In this document: in pieces, positions 1-10,587 of the stretch | How the letters are laid out: each line of letters starts with the position of its first letter | Position numbering within the stretch: position 1 is the stretch's first letter | DNA from: Haloarcula rubripromontorii | GTDB taxonomy: Archaea > Halobacteriota > Halobacteria > Halobacteriales > Haloarculaceae | NCBI RefSeq assembly: GCF_001280425.1 | Contig: NZ_LIUF01000003.1 | Location: forward strand, 62,001-126,000 | Length of the DNA stretch: 64,000 nucleotides | Direction: 5' to 3' | Position numbers and translations under genes: made by a program | Notes under the pieces: generated by a model | The model's database searches: none | What the model was told of the DNA's origin: nothing | The model's input: only the letters and a program-made list of their open reading frames with translations

Positions 1-1496
1 GGGTTACCGTTTTCAGCGGCGTTCAGCGTCGCATCGAGGGTCCCGCGATAGCTCCCTTTCGACCGCAGCGTGAGACTGATCCCGTCGGCCTGTGATTCGA
101 ACTCGCGGACGAGGTCTTCCAGCAGTAACGCCTTCTCGCCGCCCATCGCGTGCCAGAATTCGACGACAGTTCCGTCCGTGCTCGCCGCCGCCGAACCTGT
201 CGCCAGTTCGAAGGACTCCAGCGATGCCTCCAGCGATTCAGCTCGCTCGGTAAGCGTGGAAACTCGCGTCGAGACCTCCGCAAGTTCCGTTGTCTGGTCC
301 GCTGCGGCGTCGGCGGCGACAGCCGCCTCTTCGGCTGTCCGGGCGCTGATGTCCTCGACATCGTCGACCATCGACACGACTTCTTGCGTGGAATCGGCCT
401 GCGTGTCCGTCGCATCGTCAATTTCCTGGACGCTCGAATCGACCTCCTCGACCATCGAGACGACGGAATCCAGTTCATCAAGCGCGCTGGCGACTGACGA
501 GCGGGTGTCCTCGACACTCTCCCGGGTATCGTACATCTCTGCAACTGTCGCGTCAGCCTGTTCGTGGACCTCCTGGATAGAGGCTGCAATCTCGTCAGTC
601 GCTTCCTTCGTCTCCGTTGCGAGCGATTTGACCTCCTCAGCCACGACGGCGAACCCGTCGCCGGATTCCCCTGCTCGGGCCGCTTCGATGTTGGCGTTCA
701 GTGCCAGCATGTTGGTCTGGTCCGCAACGTCGGTGATGAAGCCCACAATCTCCTCGATGTCAGACAGCAGGTCGTTCAGTTGTTCGACCTTGTCGACGGT
801 CGATTCGGCGTTGTCGGTCAATCGGTCGAGCGTCGTCATCGCAGAGGACGCCGACTCTAGTGCGGATTCACCCCGGGCGCTGGCTTCGCTTGAGGTGTCT
901 GCAACCTCGTTTGCGGCGCTCGCTATCTCCTCGATCGTCGCCGAGAGGTTCCGCATCTCGTCGGAGATCGACTGTATCTCGTCGCGCTGCTCGTCCGAAC
1001 CGGCCGAAATCTCGCCGACAGCACCGCTCACGTCTCGGCTGGCGGACTTGACCGATCCGAGACGAGTGTCGACCTGTTCCGTTGCGGCGGTCACCTGTTC
1101 GCTGAACGATGCCATCCGGTCGACAGTATCAGTCCATTCCCGGAGCAGTTGCTCGTATGCCGCGTACAGCGGCTCAGCTGCCTCTGCTGGTGGCTGTCCG
1201 GGTTTTGCAGTCAGGTCGCCGTTAGCGTTCGCTTCGACAACAGACGTGAGACGGTCGACAGTGGTTTCGAGCGCTTGGCGGTCTGCCCGCTCCTGTTCGA
1301 GTTCCGCCGCCAGCTGCTCACACTGTGCTTTCAGTTCCGCCCGTGAGGGGTCGGCTCCCGGTTCCTGTTCCGGGGCATTTGCCGACGGCGGTTCGGCCTC
1401 CGACTTGTTCTCGTCCCGCTCCTCGGTGACACCGCCGTCGGTCCGTTCTTCGCCCGGAGGGTCGTCGCCTGAATCAAGTGGGTTCCATTTACTCAT
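1..1496 (-). CDS. Soluble methyl-accepting transducer fused to UgpB-like solute-binding domain (partial)
   Basis: I read this by reverse translation from an ATG at 1496; the frame stays open to the left window edge, so the C-terminus is missing. Residues about 110-440 are a long helical coiled coil with the canonical chemoreceptor hairpin tip near residues 250-285 ([18 protein letters not shown], then [13 protein letters not shown]). No membrane segment is visible, so the transducer is probably cytoplasmic. From about residue 441 the sequence changes to [19 protein letters not shown] and [13 protein letters not shown], which resembles the start of UgpB-type glycerol-3-phosphate or sugar binding proteins. 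The family normally signals to CheA/CheW. It lies divergent to glpABC, which suggests, as an inference, taxis towards glycerol phosphate or a related solute. Confidence 0.85.
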   Translation of the reverse strand, partial: MSKWNPLDSGDDPPGEERTDGGVTEERDENKSEAEPPSANAPEQEPGADPSRAELKAQCEQLAAELEQERADRQALETTVDRLTSVVEANANGDLTAKPGQPPAEAAEPLYAAYEQLLREWTDTVDRMASFSEQVTAATEQVDTRLGSVKSASRDVSGAVGEISAGSDEQRDEIQSISDEMRNLSATIEEIASAANEVADTSSEASARGESALESASSAMTTLDRLTDNAESTVDKVEQLNDLLSDIEEIVGFITDVADQTNMLALNANIEAARAGESGDGFAVVAEEVKSLATETKEATDEIAASIQEVHEQADATVAEMYDTRESVEDTRSSVASALDELDSVVSMVEEVDSSVQEIDDATDTQADSTQEVVSMVDDVEDISARTAEEAAVAADAAADQTTELAEVSTRVSTLTERAESLEASLESFELATGSAAASTDGTVVEFWHAMGGEKALLLEDLVREFESQADGISLTLRSKGSYRGTLDATLNAAENGN

Positions 1497-1506
1497 TGTC
1501 GCTCCC

Positions 1507-1524
1507 GTTGGCCGAACGGCCAAC
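1507..1524. promoter_or_regulatory. Perfect inverted repeat between promoter and transducer start
   Basis: The arms GTTGGCCG and CGGCCAAC are separated by AA. The palindrome sits 11 bp upstream of the transducer start codon and between it and a TATA-like sequence (1552-1560 on the minus strand). The position suits a repressor operator or a 5'-leader hairpin. The palindrome is visible; the role is inferred. Confidence 0.4.
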
Positions 1525-1845
1525 ACACTCTCGGAAATAGTCCACTATCAAAATATATAATAGTTACTGTCGAACCGGTATGAGTGATAACTACTGTTTG
1601 AGAACGAAAGAATAGCTGATATACTGTATTTGAACTCATATACATTAACTATATCAATATAAGAGCCATATTTGTGAAAATATATCCAAGTAATTCACTC
1701 AAAGGACAGTGAGAATTACGTGCCAATAGTCAACAATTAACATCTGGAGTTTCCGGTATTCCTCATGATTACATAGAAAATTTACTACCCGAACACCAGC
1801 AACGGTAAAGTGAAGTGTATGCGCTCCAAACCCACGGAAAGATAG
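1525..1845. other. AT-rich divergent intergenic region
   Basis: This stretch separates the divergent transducer and glpA and is clearly more AT-rich than its surroundings. It should hold both promoters: a TATATTTTG-like box for the transducer around 1552-1560, and for glpA a weak TTTACTA box around 1781-1787. No credible coding sequence or RNA gene was seen. Confidence 0.5.
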
Positions 1846-3573
1846 ATGGGACCGACACCACACATCGCCGTCATCGGTGGCGGCTCGACTGGGGCAGGCA
1901 TCGCGCGGGACCTCGCGATGCGCGGGCTCGACGTAACCCTCGTAGAACAGGGGAATCTAACCCACGGGACCACCGGTCGAATGCACGGGCTGCTCCATAG
2001 CGGCGGGCGATACGCCGTCTCGGACCAGGCCAGCGCGACCGAGTGTATCGAGGAAAACCGGGTGCTGCGTGATATCGCAAGCCACTGTGTCGAAATGACC
2101 GGTGGCCTGTTCGTTAAGCGACCTGAGGACTCCGAGGAGTACTTCCAGAAGAAGCTTAGTGGCTGTGAGGAATGCGGTATCCCCGCCGAGGTCGTCTCGG
2201 GCGAAGAAGCCCGAGCGATGGAGCCACACCTGGCGAAGGACATCGACAAGGCAATCAGCGTTCCCGACGGGGCTATTGACCCGTTCCGACTGGTGGTCGC
2301 GAACGCCGCGAGCGCACAGGAACACGGCGCACGCATCGAGACACACACCAAAGTCACCGACCTCATCGTCGAGAGCGGCGAGGTCGTCGGTATCGAGGTC
2401 GAACACGACTCCGGTCCCGGAAAGCGCGTCCACGGCACGGAGGGCGGAACCGAACAGATCCGTGCTGATTACGTCGTAAACGCAACTGGTGCCTGGGCCG
2501 GCCGCATCGGCGACATGGCCGGACTGGATATCGAAGTTCGCCCCTCCAAGGGTGTCATGACCATCATGAACATCCGTCAGGTCGATACCGTCATCAACCG
2601 CTGTCGACCGAAAGGCGACGCGGACATCGTCGTCCCCCACGAGACGACCGCGATCCTGGGCACGACCGACGAGGAGGTCGAGGACCCCGAGGACTACCCC
2701 GAGGAGCAGTGGGAGGTCGACATGATGATCGACACCCTCAAAGAGCTGATTCCGATGCTCGAAGAGGCACGGACCATCCGCTCGTTCTGGGGCGTCCGCC
2801 CGCTGTACGAACCGCCGGACGTCGGCAGCGACGACCCGACCGACATCACGCGGGACTTCTTCCTGCTCGACCACGACGAGCGCGACGACCTGCCCGGCAT
2901 GACCAGCATCGTCGGCGGGAAGTTCACCACCTACCGGATGATGAGCGAACAGATAAGCGACCACGTCTGCGGGAAGTTCGGCATCGACGCCGACTGCCGG
3001 ACCGCCGACGTGCCCCTGCCCGGCAGCGAGGACTTCTCGGTCCTGCGGGACTACATGGACGAGTTCGGCCTGCGCTCGCCCATCGGCCGCCGGAGCGTCG
3101 AGCGGCTCGGCTCCCGTGCCGACGAGGTACTCAAAACGGACGGCCCGAACCCGACCGTCTGCGAATGTGAAGGCGTCACCCGCGCCGAGATTCAGGACGC
3201 TATCGAGGGGTCCGGATCGGACCTCAACGCCGTCCGCATCCGCACCCGCGCGTCGATGGGGAACTGTCAGGGCGGCTTCTGCTCCCATCGGATGGCGAGC
3301 GAACTCCACTCGGAGTACGACGAGAGCGTCGTCCGCGAGGCCTGGGACGAACTGCTGCAGGAGCGCTGGAAGGGACAGCGACACGCCCTCTGGGGCGAGC
3401 AGCTCTCGCAGGCGGCGCTGAACTACGCACTACACGCAACCACACAGAACCGCGACCAGGACCCGGCGGACGGGGACCCGGTCGACTTCTCAGCGTTCGA
3501 CACCGGCCGCAGTCAGGCGAGCGGCGTCGACAGCGCGGACGTGGCCGCCGATGGAGGGACAGATGGCTATTGA
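1846..3573 (+). CDS. glpA: Glycerol-3-phosphate dehydrogenase subunit A
   Basis: The 575-aa FAD flavoprotein oxidises sn-glycerol-3-phosphate to dihydroxyacetone phosphate and works with GlpB and GlpC. The N-terminus has the dinucleotide fold [19 protein letters not shown] with the acidic residue of the second strand in TLVEQGN, and the DAO-family stretch [15 protein letters not shown]. Near the C-terminus [11 protein letters not shown] and GNCQGGFC form a BFD-type cluster-binding region, typical of GlpA and absent from aerobic GlpD. The start gives the conserved N-terminus. It is the first gene of an operon in which glpB begins inside its last codons. Haloarchaea use this enzyme as the main route for glycerol carbon. 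Confidence 0.96.
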   Translation: MGPTPHIAVIGGGSTGAGIARDLAMRGLDVTLVEQGNLTHGTTGRMHGLLHSGGRYAVSDQASATECIEENRVLRDIASHCVEMTGGLFVKRPEDSEEYFQKKLSGCEECGIPAEVVSGEEARAMEPHLAKDIDKAISVPDGAIDPFRLVVANAASAQEHGARIETHTKVTDLIVESGEVVGIEVEHDSGPGKRVHGTEGGTEQIRADYVVNATGAWAGRIGDMAGLDIEVRPSKGVMTIMNIRQVDTVINRCRPKGDADIVVPHETTAILGTTDEEVEDPEDYPEEQWEVDMMIDTLKELIPMLEEARTIRSFWGVRPLYEPPDVGSDDPTDITRDFFLLDHDERDDLPGMTSIVGGKFTTYRMMSEQISDHVCGKFGIDADCRTADVPLPGSEDFSVLRDYMDEFGLRSPIGRRSVERLGSRADEVLKTDGPNPTVCECEGVTRAEIQDAIEGSGSDLNAVRIRTRASMGNCQGGFCSHRMASELHSEYDESVVREAWDELLQERWKGQRHALWGEQLSQAALNYALHATTQNRDQDPADGDPVDFSAFDTGRSQASGVDSADVAADGGTDGY

Positions 3574-4837
3574 GTCAGAGGTACTCGTCATCGGCGGCGG
3601 CCTCGGCGGACTGACCAGCGCGCTGGCGGCCGCCCACGAGGGAGCCGACGTGCGACTGGTCTCTTACAAGCAGAGTACGCTCCGCCAGGCATCTGGCCTG
3701 GTTGACGTGCTCGGCTACACGCCAGACGGCGACGGCCCACTGACCAACCCGTACGAGGCGATACCGTCGCTACCGGAGAGCCACCCGTACCGGAAAGTCG
3801 GCGTCAAGACGGTCCGGGACGCGCTGTCGCTGTTTGACGACGCGGTCCCGACCTACGAAGGCGAACACACGGAGACGAACGCGCTCCTGCCGACCCACGG
3901 CGGGAGTATCAAGCCGACCGCCCGCTACCCGGCCGGAGCCAGCGCTGGCCTCGCCAGCGACACCCGCGACACGCTGCTGGTCGGCATCGAAGAGATGGTC
4001 GACTTCGACGCCCCCCACGTCGCTGCCCATCTCGACGCGACGGGCGTGCCATTCGATGTCCGTGGTGAAACAATCCGGTTCCCGGGCGACCTGCGCGCGG
4101 ACGCGAAGGTCACGCGGTACGCCAAGCTGCTCGATACTAACAGCGAGGTGGCGGTTCGCGGGCGAATGGTCCCCGCTCGCGAGGCGCTGGCACAGCGCGT
4201 GAACCCGCTGCTGGAGGACGAAGAGCGGGTCGGCTTCCCGGCGATTCTCGGTGACGACAACCCCGGCGCGATCCGCGACGCAGTAGGCGACCACCTCGGC
4301 GTCGACGTGTTCGAAGTCCCAATGGGGCCGCCGTCGCTGCCCGGGCTCCGACTTGAGGACGCGCTATTCTCGGCGCTGGACGAGGCTGGAGCCAGCATCG
4401 AGACCGGAAACCCCGTCGTCGACTTTGAGGGCGAGGACCGCATCGAGAAGGTATTCATCGAGAAGAACGGTGCGAAGATTCCCAACAGCGCTGACCAGTA
4501 CGTCCTCGCGACCGGCGGCTTCGTCGGTAAGGGCGTCGAGTCCGACCGCGACGGGGTGTATGAACCCATTTTCGATTGCCACGTCCCCCACGCCGAGGAT
4601 CGGTACGACTGGTTCGAGGGCGAACTGTTCGGCGACCACGAGTTCGCCCGCTACGGTGTGGCGACCGACGACGACCTGCGTCCCCTTGACGCGAGTGAGC
4701 ACAGCGAGTTCGAGAACCTGCGGGCCGCCGGCTCCGTGCTTGGCGGGTACGACTTTGCCGCCGAGAAGTCCGGTAGCGGAGTCTCGATTGCGACAGGCTA
4801 CGCGGCGGGCCAGCGCGCCGCACAGGAGGCACGATGA
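3563..4837 (+). CDS. glpB: Glycerol-3-phosphate dehydrogenase subunit B
   Basis: This is the second flavoprotein subunit, with the N-terminal nucleotide-binding motif [27 protein letters not shown] and [15 protein letters not shown] near residue 45. I prefer the ATG at 3563 to the one at 3551 because GGAGG lies five bases before it; the longer form would add only four residues. The gene overlaps the end of glpA and shares ATGA with glpC, so translational coupling within glpABC is expected. GlpB is thought to pass electrons from GlpA to GlpC. Length (about 424 aa) fits the family. Confidence 0.93.
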   Translation: MAIESEVLVIGGGLGGLTSALAAAHEGADVRLVSYKQSTLRQASGLVDVLGYTPDGDGPLTNPYEAIPSLPESHPYRKVGVKTVRDALSLFDDAVPTYEGEHTETNALLPTHGGSIKPTARYPAGASAGLASDTRDTLLVGIEEMVDFDAPHVAAHLDATGVPFDVRGETIRFPGDLRADAKVTRYAKLLDTNSEVAVRGRMVPAREALAQRVNPLLEDEERVGFPAILGDDNPGAIRDAVGDHLGVDVFEVPMGPPSLPGLRLEDALFSALDEAGASIETGNPVVDFEGEDRIEKVFIEKNGAKIPNSADQYVLATGGFVGKGVESDRDGVYEPIFDCHVPHAEDRYDWFEGELFGDHEFARYGVATDDDLRPLDASEHSEFENLRAAGSVLGGYDFAAEKSGSGVSIATGYAAGQRAAQEAR

Positions 4838-6210
4838 GTGACGCTGAAACCCCACCAGAGACAGAGTTTGACCCGGTAGCACCGAATACAGGCGAGGAGT
4901 TCGAACCAGTTGATGTCTTCCCCGACAGCGACGACTTCGACCTCCGTCCCGGCGCGGACTCCTGTTATAAATGCTCGACCTGCGATACGAACTGCCCCGT
5001 CGCGGAGGTCGACGACGACTTCCCCGGCCCGAAGTTCCAGGGCCCCGAACAGTGGCGGCTCAAGCAGTCCGACGACGACCACGACATCGACGACTCGGTG
5101 ATGGACTGCTCGAACTGCATGCGCTGTGACAACGCCTGTCCGTCTGGGGTCCCGCTCAGCCAGATGCACAACACCGCTCGCGGAGAGTACGTCAGCGAGC
5201 AGATGGACAAGCTCTCGGTCGAGTACATCCGCAACCGCATTCTGGCGAACTACCGCACCTCCGCGTTCTTCGCCAGCAAGGTCCCGCGGTTGGCCAACTT
5301 CGCCATGAACTTCGGACCGGCCCGCTGGGTCATGGAGAAGACGCTCGGCGTCACCAGCGAGCGCGACTTCCCCGAGTTCGCTCGGCAGACCTTCCGCGAG
5401 TGGTGGGCCGACCGCGGCGGCCAGGTCCAGTCCAGAGAGAACGCACGGGCCGCCCGGAAGCGACGTGGCCTCGCCGAGGACGCCGACAAGAAGGTCGCGT
5501 ACTTCCACGGCTGTTACTCCAACTACAACACGCCGGAGGTCGGCAAGGCGATGGTCCGCGTCTACGAGGAGTTTGGCTACGAGGTCGTCGCGCCAGAACA
5601 GAAGTGCTCGGGGACGCCGATGTTCGCCAACGGGATGCTCGAAGACGCCCGCCGTCACGCCGAGACGAACGTCTCGTCGATGTCGGAACTCGTCGACGAA
5701 GGGTACCACGCCATCGCCTCCTGTACCTCGTGTTCGATGGCGCTGCGCCAGGAGTACCCCGAACTGTTCGACATCGACGGCATCGACAAGGTCGCCGAGA
5801 ACACCTTCGAGGCCGTCGAGTACCTGCGCATCCACGAAGACCTCAAAGGTGAGGTGCAGGCGGCCGACGTGGACGGCGAACTCGCCGAGGAGTTCGCTTA
5901 CCACGCTCCGTGTCACTCACGGAATCAGGGACTCGACCGCCAAGCCGTCGAACTGTTCCGCGACCTCGACGGCGCCGAAATCGAGGACGTGGGCGACTCC
6001 TGTTCTGGCATCTCGGGGACCTACGGCTGGAAAGAGGAAAAGTACGAGAAGTCGATGGAGATCGGCGAGGAGATGTTCGAGCACATGGAACACGCCGAAG
6101 GCGAAACCGGCATGACCGAGTGCCCGACCTGTGCGATGCAGATGGAACACGGGAGCGGCTACGAGATCCGGCATCCGCTCGAACTTCTCGAAGCCGCGCT
6201 GGTCGAGTAA
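4834..6210 (+). CDS. glpC: Glycerol-3-phosphate dehydrogenase subunit C, Fe-S
   Basis: This 458-aa subunit carries two 4Fe-4S motifs near the N-terminus (CYKCSTCDTNCPV and CSNCMRCDNACPSG, residues about 44-110), then two CCG cysteine-rich domains with HGCYSNYN, CSGTPMF and CTSCSMAL in the first and HAPCHSRNQG, DSCSGISGTYG and ECPTCAMQM in the second. This architecture is that of GlpC, which anchors the complex and feeds electrons to the quinone pool. The start overlaps the glpB stop by four bases (ATGA). It ends nine bases from the convergent uspA stop, closing the operon. Confidence 0.95.
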   Translation: MSDAETPPETEFDPVAPNTGEEFEPVDVFPDSDDFDLRPGADSCYKCSTCDTNCPVAEVDDDFPGPKFQGPEQWRLKQSDDDHDIDDSVMDCSNCMRCDNACPSGVPLSQMHNTARGEYVSEQMDKLSVEYIRNRILANYRTSAFFASKVPRLANFAMNFGPARWVMEKTLGVTSERDFPEFARQTFREWWADRGGQVQSRENARAARKRRGLAEDADKKVAYFHGCYSNYNTPEVGKAMVRVYEEFGYEVVAPEQKCSGTPMFANGMLEDARRHAETNVSSMSELVDEGYHAIASCTSCSMALRQEYPELFDIDGIDKVAENTFEAVEYLRIHEDLKGEVQAADVDGELAEEFAYHAPCHSRNQGLDRQAVELFRDLDGAEIEDVGDSCSGISGTYGWKEEKYEKSMEIGEEMFEHMEHAEGETGMTECPTCAMQMEHGSGYEIRHPLELLEAALVE

Positions 6211-6219
6211 GTACTTCTC

Positions 6220-6672
6220 CTACTCCTCGCCGCGGACGAACGTGACCGGGCACGGCGCGTTCAGCATGACTTCCTGTGCGGTGGAGCCGAAGACGGCCTT
6301 CCCGGTCGGTGAGCGCTTGCGGCCGCCGACGACGACAAGGTCCGAGCCAGTGGCTTCGGCGAGGTTGACGATCTGCTCGCCGTGGTTGCCCACGGCACCC
6401 CGGACCTGCGTCGACAGACCGCCGTCGTTGAACCGGGAGACGAGTTCCCGGACGGTTGTGTGGCGGTCGGCGACTTCGTCGGGGTCGGCTTCGCCGGTCG
6501 ATTCGAATTCGAGCCTGTCGACGACGCCGTCGTACTGGTCGTCGGTGAATACGTGTGCAACGATGACCGTCGCGCCGGCCGGGCTCGCGATATCAAGTAC
6601 GGCATCAGCGAGTTCGTCGATTCGGTCGGCGTCGTTCGGTCCAACTGCGAGAAGAACGGTTTCGAGTGCCAT
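6220..6672 (-). CDS. Universal stress protein, UspA family
   Basis: This 150-aa single-domain UspA-fold protein begins ETVLLAVGPNDADRI. The C-terminal part has the ATP-binding signature GGRKRSPTGKAVFGSTAQEV, which matches the G-2x-G-9x-G(S/T) pattern of ATP-binding members. It is likely a cytoplasmic dimer with a stress-related role; haloarchaea carry many paralogs, so no specific function can be given. It is transcribed convergently with glpC, and its start lies about 96 bp from the ppc stop on the same strand. Confidence 0.9.
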   Translation of the reverse strand: MALETVLLAVGPNDADRIDELADAVLDIASPAGATVIVAHVFTDDQYDGVVDRLEFESTGEADPDEVADRHTTVRELVSRFNDGGLSTQVRGAVGNHGEQIVNLAEATGSDLVVVGGRKRSPTGKAVFGSTAQEVMLNAPCPVTFVRGEE

Positions 6673-6768
6673 ACCGGCTACTCCGGGGGCAGACGCCTAA
6701 ATCCTTCGATGGGTACTACTTTCGTAGTAAGTCGTTCCGACTATGCCGCAGCCGGGACGCTCAGTGGC

Positions 6769-9465
6769 TTACCCGGTGTTTTTCATCCCGGCCGCGATGC
6801 CCTGGACGGTTAGCCGCAGGGTCCGGCGCTCGGTCTCGGTCCGGTGGGACTGCTTGAGCAGGCGGACCTGCAACAGGTTCAGCGGGTCGACGTACGGGTT
6901 CCGGCGCTCGAGGTTCTCCTTGAGCCAGTCCCGCGAAAGCAGGCCGTCCTGCCCGGTGATTTCGAGCACCTTTTCGACGGTGTCCTCGTACTCCTCGACG
7001 AGACGCGGGTAGATGCGCTCGCGGAGTTCGGGGTCGGCGAGGTCGGCGTACTCCTCGGCTATTCCGAGGTCGGTACGGGCGAGTGCCAGCGACGCGTTGT
7101 CGAGTTTCGTCCGGAAGAACGGCCAGTTCTCGTACATCTCCTGTAGCGTTTCCATATCGCCGCCGTTTTCGAGGTAGGCGTCCAGTCCGGTCGAGATGGA
7201 GTACCAGCCGGGGATGATACAGCGGGCCTGCGTCCAGGAGAACACCCACGGGATGGCCCGGAGGTCCTCGACGCTGCGGTCCTCGCTTCGGGAAGCCGGC
7301 CGCGAGCCCATGTTGAGGTTCTCGATGACGGTAATCGGCGTCGCCTGCTCGAAGAACTCGACGAAGCCGTCGGTCTCAAGCAGGTCCTGGTATTCCTCGC
7401 GGGCGGCGTCGGCCGCCGTCTCCATCGCGTCCTCCCACTCGTCGGGGATCTCCTCGACAGGCTCCTCGATAGCGTTTTGCCGCGCCCGAATCTGGGCGTT
7501 GAGCATCTGTTCGAGGTTTCGCTCGGCGATGTCGTGGTTGGCGTACTTCTCGGCGATGGCCTCGCCCTGCTCGGTAAACTTGATCTGGCCGGTCACCGTC
7601 TCGTTTGGCAGGGCCAGCATGGCGTCGTTCATCGGGCCGCCACCGCGGGAGATGGAGCCGCCGCGGCCGTGGAACAGGCGCATCTCCACGTCATAATCAT
7701 CGGTAATGTCTGCCAGTCGCTTCTGATTGTTGTACAGCGACCAGTTGGCGGCGAGGAAGCCGTTCTCCTTGTTCGAGTCGGAGTAGCCCAGCATGATCTC
7801 CTGAATATTGTCCCGGGCCTCCAGTGCCTGAGAGTAGGCCTCGTTCTCGAACAGCGTGCCCATGATGCGGCGGGCGCCGGAGAGCGCGTACTCCGATTCC
7901 AGCAGCGGCACCACGTCGAACCCACAGTAGCCGGGCAGGTCGACGATATCGACTTGATCAGCGAGGAACAGCACTTCCAGGGCGTGGCTGGGCTCCTCAC
8001 ACCACGAAATAGCGTAGGTGTCGATAGCGTCGATACCGAACTCGTTTTGCCAGTCGGCGGTCGCGCGGAACCGGTCGAGGACTCGCGTCGCGTCCTCTGA
8101 GAGGCCCTCAGTGTCCTCCATATCGATAACAGTGTTATCCTGCAGGATGGCCTCGGTCAGGAACTCGACGCGCTCGTCCTCGTCCATCGCCGCGTAATCG
8201 ATGCCTTGCCGGTCGACAGCCTCGGCGATGGCGTCGGTGTGCATCTTCCGGTGGTCGCGCAGGTCGAGGCTAGCGAGTGTGAAGCCGAACGTCTCGACTT
8301 TGCGGATCAGCGGGTCGACGTGGGCCTCGGCGATGACCTCGGCGTCGTTCTCCCGGAGGCTGTCAGCGATGACGCGGAGGTCGGTCAGCAGTTCCTCCTC
8401 GTTCTCGTAGCCGCCCTGACGAACGTCGCTGACCCGGATGACGGATTCGCGCATCAGCCGGAGCTTCTGGCGGTAGGGTTCGTCTGGATAGCGTTCCTCA
8501 GCCTCCGCGGCGATACCGGGGAGCCGAGACTTGTGACGGTCCAGCCGCTCGTTGAACAGCGCGTCGGTCGCGATGTTCGAGGCGTCTTGGCTGAGCACGC
8601 CGGAGAGTTCCTTGAGCTTATTGCGATACAGCGGCAGGACGGTCTCGCGCTGACGCTCTAGGGTCTCCTCGGTCACCTCGGTGGTGACAAACGGGTTGCC
8701 GTCACGGTCGGAGCCGGCCCACGAGCGGAACTCGTAGAGGGTGTCGATATCGATGTCTTCGTCGTACACGTCTTCGAGCGTGTGTTCGAGTTCGTCGTAC
8801 ACTTCGTCGATGACGTCGAACAGGACGTTCTCGAGATACCACTGGACGTTCAGCGCCTCGTCGGTGACCTCCGGCCGGCGGTCCCGGACCTGCGGGGTCT
8901 GCCAGAGGCTCGTCACTTCGGCGTCGAGATTCCGCTCGATACGCTTCTGTTCGCGTTCGGTGAGTCGCCGCTCGTCGAGTCGTTCGATGTCACGGGCCAC
9001 TGACCGGAGTTTCGCCTTCACCGTCTTCCGGCGGGCCTCGGTCGGATGGGCCGTGAACGTCGGCTGAATGAGTACGTCTTCGAGGACCTGTTCGAACTCC
9101 GCCGGGTCCGCGCCGCGTTCGGCCAGGTCCCGGACGGCTTCCTCGACGCTGTCTGCCAGCACGCCTTCCTGACTACCTTCTCGAATTTCGCGGACCCGCT
9201 CGCGCTCCTCAGCGAGATTGATAAGTTCGAAATAGGTGGTAAACGCTCGGGCGACAATATCCTGCGTCTCCGGGTTCAGTCGGTTCAGTGCCCGGTGGAC
9301 CTCGTCCCGCGTCTCGGCGTCCCCGCGTCGGTAGTCGATACACGAGTTCCGGATCGTTTCCACCGTTTCAAACGCCTCGGTCGAGGTCTGTGCCTCCAGC
9401 ACTTCGCCCAGGAGCGCACCCAGCTCCCGTACGTCCTGGTTTATCTCTCTGGCGTGCAAAGTCAT
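6769..9465 (-). CDS. ppc: Phosphoenolpyruvate carboxylase
   Basis: This 898-aa enzyme carboxylates PEP to oxaloacetate, replenishing the TCA cycle. It is the full-length bacterial type, not the short archaeal PpcA type. Visible motifs are the catalytic histidine region QPTFTAHPTEARR (about residue 140), RVSDVRQGGYENE, GYSDSNKENGFLAANW, the glycine-rich FHGRGGSISRGGGP, and the C-terminal AAGMKNTG that ends members of this family. The N-terminus MTLHAREINQDVRELG agrees with the chosen start. The gene is a single unit; the region upstream (9466-9618) is a divergent promoter region shared with a Bat-type regulator. Confidence 0.97.
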   Translation of the reverse strand: MTLHAREINQDVRELGALLGEVLEAQTSTEAFETVETIRNSCIDYRRGDAETRDEVHRALNRLNPETQDIVARAFTTYFELINLAEERERVREIREGSQEGVLADSVEEAVRDLAERGADPAEFEQVLEDVLIQPTFTAHPTEARRKTVKAKLRSVARDIERLDERRLTEREQKRIERNLDAEVTSLWQTPQVRDRRPEVTDEALNVQWYLENVLFDVIDEVYDELEHTLEDVYDEDIDIDTLYEFRSWAGSDRDGNPFVTTEVTEETLERQRETVLPLYRNKLKELSGVLSQDASNIATDALFNERLDRHKSRLPGIAAEAEERYPDEPYRQKLRLMRESVIRVSDVRQGGYENEEELLTDLRVIADSLRENDAEVIAEAHVDPLIRKVETFGFTLASLDLRDHRKMHTDAIAEAVDRQGIDYAAMDEDERVEFLTEAILQDNTVIDMEDTEGLSEDATRVLDRFRATADWQNEFGIDAIDTYAISWCEEPSHALEVLFLADQVDIVDLPGYCGFDVVPLLESEYALSGARRIMGTLFENEAYSQALEARDNIQEIMLGYSDSNKENGFLAANWSLYNNQKRLADITDDYDVEMRLFHGRGGSISRGGGPMNDAMLALPNETVTGQIKFTEQGEAIAEKYANHDIAERNLEQMLNAQIRARQNAIEEPVEEIPDEWEDAMETAADAAREEYQDLLETDGFVEFFEQATPITVIENLNMGSRPASRSEDRSVEDLRAIPWVFSWTQARCIIPGWYSISTGLDAYLENGGDMETLQEMYENWPFFRTKLDNASLALARTDLGIAEEYADLADPELRERIYPRLVEEYEDTVEKVLEITGQDGLLSRDWLKENLERRNPYVDPLNLLQVRLLKQSHRTETERRTLRLTVQGIAAGMKNTG

Positions 9466-9618
9466 ACCACTTCATCCAGAACCGAGCCCTAAAACACTAT
9501 TGAAACGGTGTATCAGGGATAGACGTTCGTGAAGAACCCGTTTGCAGAAAATAGCTATTATTAATCGTGGGGTTCTTTACCGTATCACACGAATTACACA
9601 CGAGACAGTGGACTGCCA

Positions 9619-10323
9619 ATGATAGATATCGCTCTGGACATGGAGCAGTACGACTGCCCCTTCATCGACACGACGGCAGACCACGATGTCGCCTTTGCAG
9701 CGGTACACTGGGACTTCGACCAGCGTGCGCGGGAGTTGGAGACGCGGATGGTCGTTGAAGCCGAGGACGCGGGGATACTCGATATGGGGCTTGACAGCCT
9801 GCAGGCTCACCAGAACATGAACGACTGTGCCCTGTTGCGCCGCGAGGGCAACGCCGCCCACATCAGGACAACCATCGAGGAGACGGCGGCGATGCAGACC
9901 ATCAGGGACAACGGTGGCTACATCACCGGGCCATTCCACATCGAGGCGGGCAGCGAGACCTGGCACGTCGGCTTCGACCGCGGCCGGGACGCCGACACGA
10001 CGCTCTCAGAACTCGACCGCGACAACGAGTACGACGTGATCGAGCGCACGTCGACGACGCTCCCGCAGCTACAGGACCTTGTGCAGAACGCCGGCGCGGC
10101 GATGACACTTGTGGACGGCTGTCGTGACCTCTCTGACACCGAACGCGAGACGCTGGAAACCGCCGTCTCCGAGGGGTACTTCGAGTCCCCACGGGACGCC
10201 ACGCTGGGGTCGCTGGCCGAAGACTTCGGCGTGTCCAAACCCGCCGTCTCGAAGAACCTCCGGCGCGGTGAGCGCAAGCTGATCCAGCGCGTCGTCGAAG
10301 CGTTGGACGAGATCGAGGACTGA
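9619..10323 (+). CDS. Bat-type HTH transcription regulator
   Basis: This 234-aa protein ends with a bacterioopsin-activator HTH (HTH_10) module: LSDTERETLETAVSEGYFESPR followed by LGSLAEDFGVSKPAVSKNL and RRGERKLIQRVVE (residues about 170-228). The N-terminal part is a sensor-like domain of unknown ligand common in this haloarchaeal family. A TTTACC-type box lies about 40 bp upstream. It is divergent to ppc and could regulate it, but the sequence gives no direct proof. The cysteine pairs seen in some Bat homologues are not obvious. Confidence 0.85.
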   Translation: MIDIALDMEQYDCPFIDTTADHDVAFAAVHWDFDQRARELETRMVVEAEDAGILDMGLDSLQAHQNMNDCALLRREGNAAHIRTTIEETAAMQTIRDNGGYITGPFHIEAGSETWHVGFDRGRDADTTLSELDRDNEYDVIERTSTTLPQLQDLVQNAGAAMTLVDGCRDLSDTERETLETAVSEGYFESPRDATLGSLAEDFGVSKPAVSKNLRRGERKLIQRVVEALDEIED

Positions 10324-10587
10324 GTCCGACGTGGATGGCGGCCCGGTCGCGTCTCCGCTTGGAGTGGTAACTGGGCGGAGCAGGTAACTGTCACATCCTC
10401 CTCAGCTGGCATCTGTGTAGGCTTTGACGCACTTTCAGCGGTGAGCGGCGGCGTCGGTAAGACGCGTACACCCCCACGAGATAGTACCGACAGTATCGGC
10501 CAATGTACGAACCGGTCAGTTCAGGCGAAAGACCGTCCGCACTGCGCTAGCGAGAGAGGGGGCCGCTCGCGGTGTATCAGAGACCCG

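Noticed and set aside
70-1560. 496-aa plus-strand frame, Ser/Ala-rich
   Set aside because: It is the antisense shadow of the transducer gene, which shows classical chemoreceptor motifs on the minus strand.
1957-3384. 475-aa minus-strand frame over glpA
   Set aside because: Val/Asp/Gly-rich antisense reading produced by GC-rich codon bias; glpA is unambiguous on the other strand.
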